A DNA stretch of 64,000 bases from the NCBI GenBank assembly GCA_910586355.1, contig CAJUHJ010000012.1:1-64000 (forward strand). Direction: 5' to 3'. The position numbers were made by a program, and so were the translations under genes. The DNA comes from an uncultured Lachnospiraceae bacterium (GTDB lineage Bacteria; Bacillota; Clostridia; Lachnospirales; Lachnospiraceae). Positions within the stretch are counted from its first letter, which is position 1. Each line of letters begins with the position of its first letter. This document shows, one piece after another, positions 45,324 to 54,635 of this stretch. The notes beneath the pieces are model-generated. The model was not told the DNA's origin. It saw only the letters and a program-made list of their open reading frames with translations, and did no database searches.

Positions 45324-45422
45324 CTCTTATTGTTCGAATTCTTCGCTCAGGTTGGCACCTTCCTGTCCAGGGGTTGCCGTGACTTCACAGATCCTATGTA
45401 TCTCCATCACTCTGAATAAGAG
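45324..45422 (-). promoter_or_regulatory. SAM-I (S-box) riboswitch aptamer
   Basis: On the minus strand the aptamer begins CTCTTATTCAGAGTGATGGA, continues through GAAGTCACGGCAACC and AAGGTGCCAACCTG, then GCGAAGAATTC, and closes with ATAAGAG pairing back to CTCTTAT (P1). These are the conserved S-box blocks: the kink-turn GATGGA, the GGCAACC core and AGGTGCCA in P3/P4. Location upstream of metK with a terminator fits SAM-repressed transcription. Confidence 0.95.
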
Positions 45423-45458
45423 AAAGCTATAATTGAATTGTCAACTGTTCTAAAAAAC

Positions 45459-45487
45459 AGATTACGCCCTTTTTCTACATTTGTCAA
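45459..45487 (-). promoter_or_regulatory. Probable promoter of the riboswitch-metK transcript
   Basis: TTGACA (45487-45482), 17-bp spacer, then a poor -10 TAATCT (45464-45459). A second TTGACA at 45444-45439 has no usable -10. The position just 5' of the aptamer is right. Confidence 0.45.
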
Positions 45488-45492
45488 GAGGT

Positions 45493-48400
45493 TTATTTTA
45501 CCTTTGCTTTTTTCATCCCGGCTCTTTTCAACGCTTTTTCAAACTGAGTTTTTTGTTTCTTTGACAGCTTTGAAGCTTTTACCGTCACTTTGGACGTTAC
45601 TTTTTTAAATGAGCTGGATTTCATCTTCGGTACTGTCTTAACTTTTAACGTCACTTTTTTTAGTTTCTTACATCCGTTAAACGCATTTTTTCCAATGGAT
45701 TTAAGATTTGCCTCAATTGTTAAAGAATTCATTTTACTGTAACCTTTGAATGCGTTGTTTGCAATTCCCACAACGGTACAATTCTCTCCATTTATGTTTA
45801 CTACTGCTGGAATTTTTACGCTTTTTGCCTTTTTATTTTCGCCTTTTGCTACTGTAACCGTCTTAGCCGCTGCGTCTGTCACAGTATAACGGATTCCGCC
45901 TGCTAAATGGGATACGCCGTTCTCAAGCGCTGATTCCCATTTTGCAAACAGCGTAATGTCAGCCTGTATCTTTGCTGCAAAATTAAATTTCTTTGTAAGC
46001 GCTTTATCCGAATACCAGTCTACAAATTTATACCCGGTTTTCTTTGGATCTGCCGGCTTCTTTGCCAGAGAATTGTATGGTATATCCTGAGACGCTACGC
46101 TCGTTCCATTATTCGTATTAAAACTTACTTTATAGATAATAGGATTCCATTTTGCATACAATGTAAGGTTTGCATTTACCGGGGCTTTTAGATTATACGG
46201 CGTCTTTCCTGCTGCATCCTGGTACCATCCGGCAAAATTATATCCCGTTCTTTTTACTGAGGGCGCAGTTACAATATTGCCCTGTGACACTGAAACTTTT
46301 TTAGGCGCTGCTGCCCCGCCGTCATTTGCATGAAATATCACTATAAATGTCTTTGGCGCCGCAGCGTCGTCTAAAACTGTGACAACTGCTTCTGCTTTGA
46401 TATCAGAGTCTTCTTCCGACGTCACGGTAATCACAGCCTCGCCTGCTTTCACTGCTTTTACCGTTCCCTGGCTGGAAACAGTTGCTATCTCAGGCGCGCT
46501 GGTACTCCATATTACATTTTGGTTGGTCGCATCTTCCGGCGTTATAGATACTTTTAAAGTTTCCTCCTGCCCTTTTTTCAGTTCCAGTTTGTCTTTATTT
46601 AATGTAATTTTGCTGACAGGGACGCTCTCGTCATCCACGAGTACCGTTATCCTGGCTTCTTCACTTACAACTTTCCCATCAGCCGACTCTGCGGTAATCA
46701 TCGTAAATCCTTCCGACTTCGCTGTTACCATGCCTTCATCGTCGATTGCCGCTACGGATTCATCACTGGAATTCCATGTAATTTCTTGATTTGTTGCATT
46801 TTCCGGTGTAAACTCTGCCTCCATCTGATGTGTCGCCCCGATTGAAGTAAGCGTTTTTCTCATTGGGCTTATCTTAATCGCTGTAAGGGCTATCGTTCCA
46901 TCCAAATCTACTTTTACCGATGCTTCTGCTTTGATATTGGAATTTTCCTCAGATGTAACGGTAATAACAGCGTCGCCTTTTGCTACGGCTGTTACAGTTC
47001 CACCTGAAACGGTTGCTACACTGGTATCGCTTGAACTCCAAATTACATTTTTGTTTGTTGCATTGCTCGGCTCCACTGTCGCTTTCAGCTTCTTCGTCGC
47101 TCCTTTGCTTGTCAAAGTAAAGGCGTTCGTATCCAAACGAATTCCAGTTACAGCGACTGTTTCTGATGAATTCTCTGTCCATTTTGCGTACAGGTCTGTA
47201 TCTTCTGTAATCCTGTCATTCTCAAAATCAAATTCTTCTCCATCCGAACAATTAGAATCTTTATACCAGCCTTTAAATGTATAGCCCGTTCTTATAGGAG
47301 CCGCAGGTTCGTTTACTTTGCTGTTTTCTTCTATATCCAGAGAATCTACGATTGCATCTGTACCATCATTCTTATGAAACGTAACTGTATAATAAGTCAC
47401 GCCTTCTTTTTTCACCTGAACTGTAATTGTCTTGCTCAAACTTGCGCCATTTGACAATGCAGCAGTCACTGCAATCTTTGCCCTTCCAGAAGCCGTTGCC
47501 GTAACAACTCCCGTATCTGAAACCGTTGCGCCCGTCGTCCCGGCATCCACAACTAAATAGGTAATGTCAGATTCCAGCGCGTTTGGATGACCTGTAAGCG
47601 TACATCCATTTTTATTACGCTGTACAGAAGGCTGTAATTCAAATGTCCCTGAATTCGCCCCTTCCGGAATATTAATTTCAGCATCTTCTATCCGAAGTTC
47701 AGAAATTGTACAGGGACAAGACAAATAGGAGACGGTAACCGTCATCTGCTTTTTGTCGTTTGAAACCCTAACGTCCACAACCGCATCTTTTTTACCTTCT
47801 GCGTCTGTCGTCACGCCTTTTACAACGCCGCGTATAAATTCTTCGCTGTTCCTAAACTCATAATCCCCAAGCGCTTTTAACGTAGTGACTGCCGTATAAG
47901 CCTCGTTTTCTTCAAAACGCTCTGCTGCTGACATCTTTGTCCCGTCTGATTTATTCCAAACAGTCGAAACATGATATGGAGATGCTGTAATATTGGCTGT
48001 CGGTTCTATGGAGTCCACTAAGTTTGTGATAACTGTCTTCGCATCATCGCCTAATGTCTGCAAATTAATCGCCGTCTTCATGACATCTGTCATTTCTTTG
48101 CCGCTGTAAAATTTCACATCTGCCAGATAACCAAATTCTGCGGTAAATTTCCGGTCTGCCGATTCTCCCTGCTTCTGGCATGCAATTGCAAATGCGTCGT
48201 CACAGTGCGACGGTGTGCCGGCATTTGCAATTGCCGATGCAGTATCATTTACAAATATTCGTTCTTTTCCCTTCCCATCAACTACTGCCAGAATATCCAG
48301 CCATTGATTCAACTGATTGTTGGAAATCGTATAATTTACTGCTTTCCATCCGCTTTGATACGTAAAAAATTCCAATCCCGAAGACGTTGCCTGCACGGTA

Positions 48401-51400
48401 TACTGCGTATCCCCTTTTGTAAGCAATCCCAAATTATCTGACGGTTTCTTTTTCAAATATAATTTAAACGACATAATAATCGGACTGTTATCCGCAATAT
48501 CAAATTTATCATTATTTGCCCCGGTATGCACCTGGTCATTGAATCCCCAAACGCCGTCCAGCCTCTGAATGTCTAACGTACTCGACGCTGCTGCTTTCGA
48601 AAACGTAACCGGATTTTTCGCATAATCCATAATCGCGGTCTGATGGGCGTCGTCTTCACTGCTTCCAATCACTTCTGGAATCGTTGGATATTCCCCCGCT
48701 TTCGGAGCTGTATAACTGATATACGGCGCCAACGCCTCATTTGGAGTACGAAGGCCTTTTACAGCAGCTTTTAAATCTGCGGCTGCTTTCAAAAGTTCCG
48801 CTACGGTCACATCGGCGTCTTGTTTATCCAGAACTGTTTTTGCAGCAGTTCTGGCGGTGGTAAATACCGCCCAGGTAACATCTGTATTGTCTTCCTGGGC
48901 CTTATCTTTGTGTTCGTCATATAACGCCCGTAATTCCGTCTTGTATTTTATTTTTTGTAATACGGTTCCTTTTTCCTGCAATTCCTCTGTCGCTGATTTC
49001 AATTCCGCATACGGCGTCGTCTCTGTTATGGATATTGCTTTGTCAAATGCCGCCACAAAACTATCCCACACAGCAGTATCATAATACGGCTGTTTTCCTG
49101 CATCACGCACCGGCTGCATAGATTCTATGATTTCACTTAAATCTTCCTGCAATTTCGTTCTGATCGACTCAACGTTCCCAGCCGTAACCTTAAGCTCTGT
49201 TGCCAAAGGAACCATTGCGGCATTTGTCAACGGAGTCTCCTCTTTATTATCTAATAAATCCTTTGCCCTGCCGGAAACAACTTGTAACGCCTCGACTGAT
49301 TCTGGCTCATATAAAGCTGAATTCTCTATTTTTTCATTCGCTTTCTCATACTGAGACATGAAATTTTTGTATATGGAAACAGTTGCTATAACTTCACTTT
49401 TTGTATGGGAAGTATTGTGTTTACATGTGAAAACAGTCACGCCGTCCGCTGTTTCTGTAACTCCGATCGTAGTCCCTAAAGTGTTCCAGTCATGTCCAAG
49501 AGGCTTAGTCGCTTCGCCTTTTTCTATTACTTTCTTACAGGTCTTACAAACTTTGTCGCCTGCAGACCCTTCTTCTGTACAAGTAGCAGCAACCGCATTT
49601 ACAATTTCAAGATTATTTTCATCTGTATGGCTTAAACTACAAGTTTGTACTTTAAATTTATACTTTACTCCATCTACTGTGACAGATGATTCGCCAGATG
49701 TCTGCCCTGCTGTAATCCGAATTCCTTTCTTTACGAGTTTCGCAAGTTTTGTCTGTTCCATTGTGCCATTGTCCGGATAAAGCACTGCCACGCTGCCGTC
49801 TTCAAGCACAGAAGAAATTAGATAATTCTTACCGCTTGTTATGCTGGAAGCCGTTTTATATCCCGGAATCACGTCGTCATTTGAAGTTGCACTCTGTTTT
49901 TCCAACAATGTAATTCCATAATTTGCATGTTGTCCATAAGGATTTGTCCCATGCGTACCCCCATCTTTTACCCCCGAACCATAAGAACGGAATTCCATTC
50001 CTCTTTGATAGAATACAATGTATCCCATTAAATTGCTAAAACGGTCTTTGATATCGACATTAAAAGCGTCTTTTATAAAATCGGCCCTGCAGATTTTAAA
50101 TGTATTTGTATCGCCAATCTTCACTACTTTCATACTCGTCTCTGTATCCGTAAAAAACGTATCCGGCCAGTTTACTTTATTCATCAAATACTTGGTTCCA
50201 TTTTTAATTGTCCATGTTTCACCGGAACCTGTAAATGTAAATTCCGCATCTTCCAAATTTATTTGGGAATTTTTCGTATCGGAAAAACTATCCGTGGAAA
50301 ACGCTACGCATTTCCCCTCTCCCTTATGGTCAAATAAACCTGTTTCAACTTCATTATAAGCTTCCGCCGTAATCACAGAATTCTCCGGCGCAGGAACACT
50401 GGCAGATATGCTTGGTATATCATACGTATCATTCGGATTTAATACAATTTCAGAATCTTTGACTTTTATATAATATGTAACGCCATCTATGACCGCTTTT
50501 GTACTTCCTCTTCCAACAGCTTTAATGGATATTTTTTTCCGTTCTATTTGTTCCATTTGATCCCATGTTCCGACAAGTTTGGTCTGCCCGGCAACACCAT
50601 TCGCAGGATATAACAGCATAACGCTGTCGCTTCTAAGGTAAGCAATCAAATAAGAATGTCCGTCCCGTATCTCTGATACCCTCTGATAACCGGGAATAAT
50701 ATCAGTTTCTTCCGCCGTCTCTTTTCTTTCCAACAGACACATATTCTCGTTTGCCGTATTCGAACTGTTTGGCATTGAATTAAACGTCATATTCGGTTCA
50801 TGGAAAATAACGTATCTGTTATTTGTATCCCCTTTGCAAATCTTAAAACTCTTCGTTCCGTCTGAATTTGAAACCGGAGCAAACTTCATATCATTCTGAC
50901 GTTCCCTGTTAAAGAATACTTCCGCACTATTGTTATTTGTAAAATACTGTTTTGTGGACTGATTATACACTGTCCACACATTCTCCTGAGCCGTACCGGT
51001 AAAAGTATATTCCGCCTCCTGCAGACATATATCTTTATTTACATTCGCCGAAAAACTGCTTAAATTTGATGCATTATCTGCAATGTGGTCACGTAATATC
51101 AATGTCTGTACTTCTACATTAATTTCTGCTTCTGCAACCGCTTGATCTGGCTCCAAAGAAATGTCAGGCGTTCCTTCTTTGCTATATTTTGTAAATTCTT
51201 CCCCTTTTTCCAGTTCCACATTCATGGAAGCATTTGGAAACTCCACACCTTCCGGCAGTAACTCGTAAATATCAAATGTATCAAAATACATTGTGGAATG
51301 GTTTGGCTCCCATAACATACCTATGCTTCCGTCATTCAATTCTGTCAGACAAGAATACGCAAACCCGCTCTCTCCTCCAGGAACAACATACGTATGATAA

Positions 51401-52860
51401 AGATTCAATGGATTACCTTCTAATGTATCGTCTACCAAAAAAGCAAATATTTTACCTGCCGCACGTCCACTCGTTGGACAAGAGACAAATATAAGCTGTT
51501 TTCCATCAATTTTTTGCGAATAAGAAAGCACTGATAAATTACAGTCACTATGGACACCAACAGATGTAACCTTTACCTCGCTTCCCATTGTATACTCACC
51601 AGTCGTATCGTCTTTATAGACATCTGCATAGCTCAATTTTCTATTATTATTGCGGTAAAACATACGCAGCGTGCCGTCTTCCAGTTCTAAAATTTCATTT
51701 TCCGAACTGTCTCTGCTTTGATTTTGTACATCTCCAGTACGCTTCCAAGTCTCTCCGTTATCTGTGGAATAGACCATACTGGAATCCTGATGTCCATCCC
51801 CATAATCATAAAAACCAATCACAATGTCTCCCCAGCTCGTTGTAAGTCCCTTGCCCGGAGCCACTAAAAGCGCATGTTCATTTTCATGCCGTTTAATCTG
51901 GTCTGTAAGATCACGCGGATGTTCCCACGTTCTTCCATGGTCTTTTGACTGGACAACCCAAAGATAATCAATACTGTAAACGTGGAATTTTGAACCTTTG
52001 TAAAATACATTTTGCTGAATATCCGTATTACTATTGGCTTGTTTCTGTCTTAAATTATCTATATATTCTCCGTCTGTAACCGTATAAAGATTAAACCATT
52101 CATCTACGCCATAACCAGTTTCTGCATGATCCGACCTCTTTAAAATTTTCGCATAGCCATCTTCATTAAAATGCTCTATGTAATATGGATATGTCGTCAA
52201 ATCATCATCTTTTGGCTCTGTATTATAACTCTTACTGAAATCTTCCGTCAGCGCAAGATACCGTTCTCCATCTACTGTTACATATCCAGTTCCTGTACCA
52301 ATAGATTTATACATTGTAGTACTTCCAGTCGGATTGACGTCTGCAATAAAATAAATTGTTCCGTCCGGCCCTTCTACTACGCCTGGGTCAATTATAGTAG
52401 TAGAGTTTGTATTCAAACCAGAACCACCCTGCCCAACATAACCATAAGAATCCGGAAAATAAATCGGAAAACTATAATTCCATGTTTTCCCGTTATCGCT
52501 TGATACAGAAGCAATGGAATCAATTCCCCCTCCATCATTCCACTCTTCCCATCTTGCGTCCCCAGTAGCAAGCAAATCTCCATTTTGTAAAGTAATCAGC
52601 CCTGGTATACGAAAATTTTCGCACCCTGCCGTAAACGGTTCAAACGGCTGATCATACGTCAGCGTATCTTCGCTGACAGGCACACTGCCTGCTTTCGTCA
52701 CATTCGGCTTACTCTGCGCATTTATAGAAAGCGATTGCGATACGCCGGGACGTTTTGCAGCCGAAACCGGAAGCGCCGGGAGCAGCGTCGCTGTCATAGA
52801 TAACACCAGTCCAAAACTCAGGCTGCGCTTCCACAAATGTTTCAAATGATGTTTCTGCAT
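45493..52860 (-). CDS. Secreted GH33 sialidase with duplicated unknown module, Big_2, InlB-type and LRR repeats
   Basis: Releases terminal sialic acid from host glycans. It has 2455 residues from the ATG at 52860 (GAGGAGG upstream), with a signal peptide cleaved near VSAAKRP. The GH33 domain (about 65-515) is complete: Arg84 in FRIPG, Asp101 in GDARW, Asp-boxes SSDNGKTW, SKDHGRTW and STDNGETW, Glu377, Arg393, Arg456 and nucleophile Tyr492 in FAYSCL. Next come a duplicated module (about 590-790 and 840-1065), a Cys-rich segment with CKTCKK, FIVAR-like helices, LamG (about 1425-1590), Big_2, one InlB repeat, three Big_2, two InlB repeats and a C-terminal BspA-type LRR_5 (about 2320-2455) with a Lys-rich end. 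There is no LPxTG. Whether it is hydrolytic or an intramolecular trans-sialidase cannot be told. Confidence 0.94.
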   Translation of the reverse strand: MQKHHLKHLWKRSLSFGLVLSMTATLLPALPVSAAKRPGVSQSLSINAQSKPNVTKAGSVPVSEDTLTYDQPFEPFTAGCENFRIPGLITLQNGDLLATGDARWEEWNDGGGIDSIASVSSDNGKTWNYSFPIYFPDSYGYVGQGGSGLNTNSTTIIDPGVVEGPDGTIYFIADVNPTGSTTMYKSIGTGTGYVTVDGERYLALTEDFSKSYNTEPKDDDLTTYPYYIEHFNEDGYAKILKRSDHAETGYGVDEWFNLYTVTDGEYIDNLRQKQANSNTDIQQNVFYKGSKFHVYSIDYLWVVQSKDHGRTWEHPRDLTDQIKRHENEHALLVAPGKGLTTSWGDIVIGFYDYGDGHQDSSMVYSTDNGETWKRTGDVQNQSRDSSENEILELEDGTLRMFYRNNNRKLSYADVYKDDTTGEYTMGSEVKVTSVGVHSDCNLSVLSYSQKIDGKQLIFVSCPTSGRAAGKIFAFLVDDTLEGNPLNLYHTYVVPGGESGFAYSCLTELNDGSIGMLWEPNHSTMYFDTFDIYELLPEGVEFPNASMNVELEKGEEFTKYSKEGTPDISLEPDQAVAEAEINVEVQTLILRDHIADNASNLSSFSANVNKDICLQEAEYTFTGTAQENVWTVYNQSTKQYFTNNNSAEVFFNRERQNDMKFAPVSNSDGTKSFKICKGDTNNRYVIFHEPNMTFNSMPNSSNTANENMCLLERKETAEETDIIPGYQRVSEIRDGHSYLIAYLRSDSVMLLYPANGVAGQTKLVGTWDQMEQIERKKISIKAVGRGSTKAVIDGVTYYIKVKDSEIVLNPNDTYDIPSISASVPAPENSVITAEAYNEVETGLFDHKGEGKCVAFSTDSFSDTKNSQINLEDAEFTFTGSGETWTIKNGTKYLMNKVNWPDTFFTDTETSMKVVKIGDTNTFKICRADFIKDAFNVDIKDRFSNLMGYIVFYQRGMEFRSYGSGVKDGGTHGTNPYGQHANYGITLLEKQSATSNDDVIPGYKTASSITSGKNYLISSVLEDGSVAVLYPDNGTMEQTKLAKLVKKGIRITAGQTSGESSVTVDGVKYKFKVQTCSLSHTDENNLEIVNAVAATCTEEGSAGDKVCKTCKKVIEKGEATKPLGHDWNTLGTTIGVTETADGVTVFTCKHNTSHTKSEVIATVSIYKNFMSQYEKANEKIENSALYEPESVEALQVVSGRAKDLLDNKEETPLTNAAMVPLATELKVTAGNVESIRTKLQEDLSEIIESMQPVRDAGKQPYYDTAVWDSFVAAFDKAISITETTPYAELKSATEELQEKGTVLQKIKYKTELRALYDEHKDKAQEDNTDVTWAVFTTARTAAKTVLDKQDADVTVAELLKAAADLKAAVKGLRTPNEALAPYISYTAPKAGEYPTIPEVIGSSEDDAHQTAIMDYAKNPVTFSKAAASSTLDIQRLDGVWGFNDQVHTGANNDKFDIADNSPIIMSFKLYLKKKPSDNLGLLTKGDTQYTVQATSSGLEFFTYQSGWKAVNYTISNNQLNQWLDILAVVDGKGKERIFVNDTASAIANAGTPSHCDDAFAIACQKQGESADRKFTAEFGYLADVKFYSGKEMTDVMKTAINLQTLGDDAKTVITNLVDSIEPTANITASPYHVSTVWNKSDGTKMSAAERFEENEAYTAVTTLKALGDYEFRNSEEFIRGVVKGVTTDAEGKKDAVVDVRVSNDKKQMTVTVSYLSCPCTISELRIEDAEINIPEGANSGTFELQPSVQRNKNGCTLTGHPNALESDITYLVVDAGTTGATVSDTGVVTATASGRAKIAVTAALSNGASLSKTITVQVKKEGVTYYTVTFHKNDGTDAIVDSLDIEENSKVNEPAAPIRTGYTFKGWYKDSNCSDGEEFDFENDRITEDTDLYAKWTENSSETVAVTGIRLDTNAFTLTSKGATKKLKATVEPSNATNKNVIWSSSDTSVATVSGGTVTAVAKGDAVITVTSEENSNIKAEASVKVDLDGTIALTAIKISPMRKTLTSIGATHQMEAEFTPENATNQEITWNSSDESVAAIDDEGMVTAKSEGFTMITAESADGKVVSEEARITVLVDDESVPVSKITLNKDKLELKKGQEETLKVSITPEDATNQNVIWSTSAPEIATVSSQGTVKAVKAGEAVITVTSEEDSDIKAEAVVTVLDDAAAPKTFIVIFHANDGGAAAPKKVSVSQGNIVTAPSVKRTGYNFAGWYQDAAGKTPYNLKAPVNANLTLYAKWNPIIYKVSFNTNNGTSVASQDIPYNSLAKKPADPKKTGYKFVDWYSDKALTKKFNFAAKIQADITLFAKWESALENGVSHLAGGIRYTVTDAAAKTVTVAKGENKKAKSVKIPAVVNINGENCTVVGIANNAFKGYSKMNSLTIEANLKSIGKNAFNGCKKLKKVTLKVKTVPKMKSSSFKKVTSKVTVKASKLSKKQKTQFEKALKRAGMKKAKVK

Positions 52861-52895
52861 GTTTCATCCTCCTCTTTTTATATATAGATATAAAT

Positions 52896-52924
52896 ATTAT
52901 ACAAAAACACCAACATCCTTTCAA
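52896..52924 (-). promoter_or_regulatory. Promoter of the sialidase gene
   Basis: TTGAAA (52924-52919), 17-bp spacer, TATAAT (52901-52896); short AT-rich leader of about 30 bases. No sugar-regulator operator is obvious. Confidence 0.7.
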
Positions 52925-52963
52925 TCTTTTTTGTAAAAGAATACCGTCTATTAGATACAAATA

Positions 52964-53000
52964 AGCAGACGTTTTAAACTTCTCATTCAAAACGTCTGCT
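52964..53000 (-). terminator. murA terminator
   Basis: A perfect 12-bp stem (AGCAGACGTTTT with AAAACGTCTGCT) and a 13-base loop, then TTATTTGT in the minus direction, 20 bases after the murA stop. Confidence 0.85.
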
Positions 53001-53019
53001 TTGCTTACTGAATATAATT

Positions 53020-54312
53020 TTAAGATACTTTAAGTTTGAATTTTAGGATTTCTTTTTCCGTCGAAACTTTTTCAACCTGTGCGCCTAAGAGTTTTAGTTT
53101 CAAATGAAAATCCTCATAACCGCGCTCAATATAATAAATATCATCTACAATCGTAATCCCATCTGCTGCAAGTCCAGCAATGACTAATGCGGCGCCGGCG
53201 CGTAAATCCGGCGCGCTGACTCTTGCGCCAAGATACTGGCTTATGCCCGTTACAATTGCTATATTGCTTTCTACCTTAATTGAAGCTCCCATCCGCGCCA
53301 ATTCGTCCACATACTTAAAACGATTTTCAAATATACTCTCTGTTACCGTACTTGTACCTTCGGAGATACCAAGTACAACAGACATCTGCGGCTGCATATC
53401 TGTCGGGAACCCTGGATATGGCAGCGTCGTAACCTGCGTATGATGCAGCGGTTTTGACGCCACCACGCGCACCGCATCATCCAATTCTTCCACTTCGCAG
53501 CCGATTTCTAATAACTTCGCAGTAATGGAATCCAAGTGCTTTGGAATGACATTTTTTACGGTAATGTCTCCTCTTGTCGCTGCCGCTGCAAACATAAAAG
53601 TACCTGCTTCAATTTGATCCGGTATAATAGAATACTCTGTTTTGTGCAGCCGCTCCACACCGGAAATACGAATCACGTCTGTTCCGGCGCCGCGGATTTT
53701 CGCCCCCATACTGTTTAAACAATTCGCCACATCCACAACATGAGGTTCTTTTGCAGCGTTTTCAATTGTCGTCTTTCCTTCCGCCATAGCCGCCGCCATC
53801 ATAATGTTAATCGTAGCCCCGACAGAAACTTTATCCAAATAAATATGCGTGCCTTTCAAACCGTCCGCAGTTGCAGAAATCAGACCATGATGGATATCCA
53901 CGTTTGCCCCAAGCGCACGGAATCCTTTCAAATGCAGATCAATCGGCCGGCTTCCAATATCACATCCGCCCGGAAGCGCCACTTCCGCACGTTTATATTT
54001 TCCAAGCAAAGCCCCAAGCAGATAATAAGAAGCCCTGATTTTCTTAATATATTCATAATCTACAAGTAAATCAGAAATCATGGAACCATTGATTTTTACT
54101 GTATGGACATCTACCCTTTCCACTTTACCGCCAATACCTTTGATGGCGTCAAGCATAACATTGATATCCCTGACATTTGGAAGATTTTCGATGGTAACGG
54201 TTTCATCTGTCATAATCGCTGTTGCTAAAATAGCAAGCGCCGCATTCTTCGCTCCGCCTATTTCCACTTCGCCAACAAGCGGATTTCCACCTTTTATTAT
54301 ATATTGTTCCAT
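53020..54312 (-). CDS. murA: UDP-N-acetylglucosamine 1-carboxyvinyltransferase
   Basis: First committed step of peptidoglycan synthesis: transfers enolpyruvate from PEP to UDP-GlcNAc in the cytoplasm. The 430-residue EPSP-synthase fold has Lys22-Asn23 (GGAKNAAL) and the active-site loop LPGGCDIGSRPIDLHL. Cys117 in that loop is the residue alkylated by fosfomycin, so sensitivity is expected. DQIEAGTFM and GFPTDMQPQ are further family motifs. Firmicutes often carry two paralogues; I cannot say from one copy whether this is MurA1 or MurA2. The ATG at 54312 follows AGAGGTG. Confidence 0.97.
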   Translation of the reverse strand: MEQYIIKGGNPLVGEVEIGGAKNAALAILATAIMTDETVTIENLPNVRDINVMLDAIKGIGGKVERVDVHTVKINGSMISDLLVDYEYIKKIRASYYLLGALLGKYKRAEVALPGGCDIGSRPIDLHLKGFRALGANVDIHHGLISATADGLKGTHIYLDKVSVGATINIMMAAAMAEGKTTIENAAKEPHVVDVANCLNSMGAKIRGAGTDVIRISGVERLHKTEYSIIPDQIEAGTFMFAAAATRGDITVKNVIPKHLDSITAKLLEIGCEVEELDDAVRVVASKPLHHTQVTTLPYPGFPTDMQPQMSVVLGISEGTSTVTESIFENRFKYVDELARMGASIKVESNIAIVTGISQYLGARVSAPDLRAGAALVIAGLAADGITIVDDIYYIERGYEDFHLKLKLLGAQVEKVSTEKEILKFKLKVS

Positions 54313-54408
54313 ATCGCACCTCTACATTATCGTTATCAATTTAAACTTTAGAACATAAACTATCCCAAAAATGATCTCTCATTCAAAACTACTTAAATAC
54401 AAACACTA

Positions 54409-54438
54409 ATTATAGTAACGAGCGCTTTCTTTTGTCAA
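54409..54438 (-). promoter_or_regulatory. Strong sigma-A promoter of murA
   Basis: TTGACA (54438-54433), 18-bp spacer, TATAAT (54414-54409), both perfect hexamers. The leader is about 90 bases. Confidence 0.85.
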
Positions 54439-54635
54439 GATTTTTCTTTATATGTAACATGTGTAATAATTTGGTAATATTTTTCTAGTACTTTACTACC
54501 AAATAAAATACTTCCGATACATATTCTACCATATATTCTATTCGCTTTCCTGTCTTTTGTTACTCCTTGATATTTACAGTATCTGCAAAATTCACGATGG
54601 CATACTTGACGTATTCTGGTATTACTGGCAAAACT
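54439..54635. other. Intergenic region between ABC exporter and murA
   Basis: Non-coding, AT-rich. On the minus strand an 8-bp inverted repeat (ATTTGGTA with TACCAAAT, about 19 bases apart) lies near 54470-54510, just upstream of the murA promoter, and could be an operator. No terminator for the ABC genes is evident. Confidence 0.35.
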
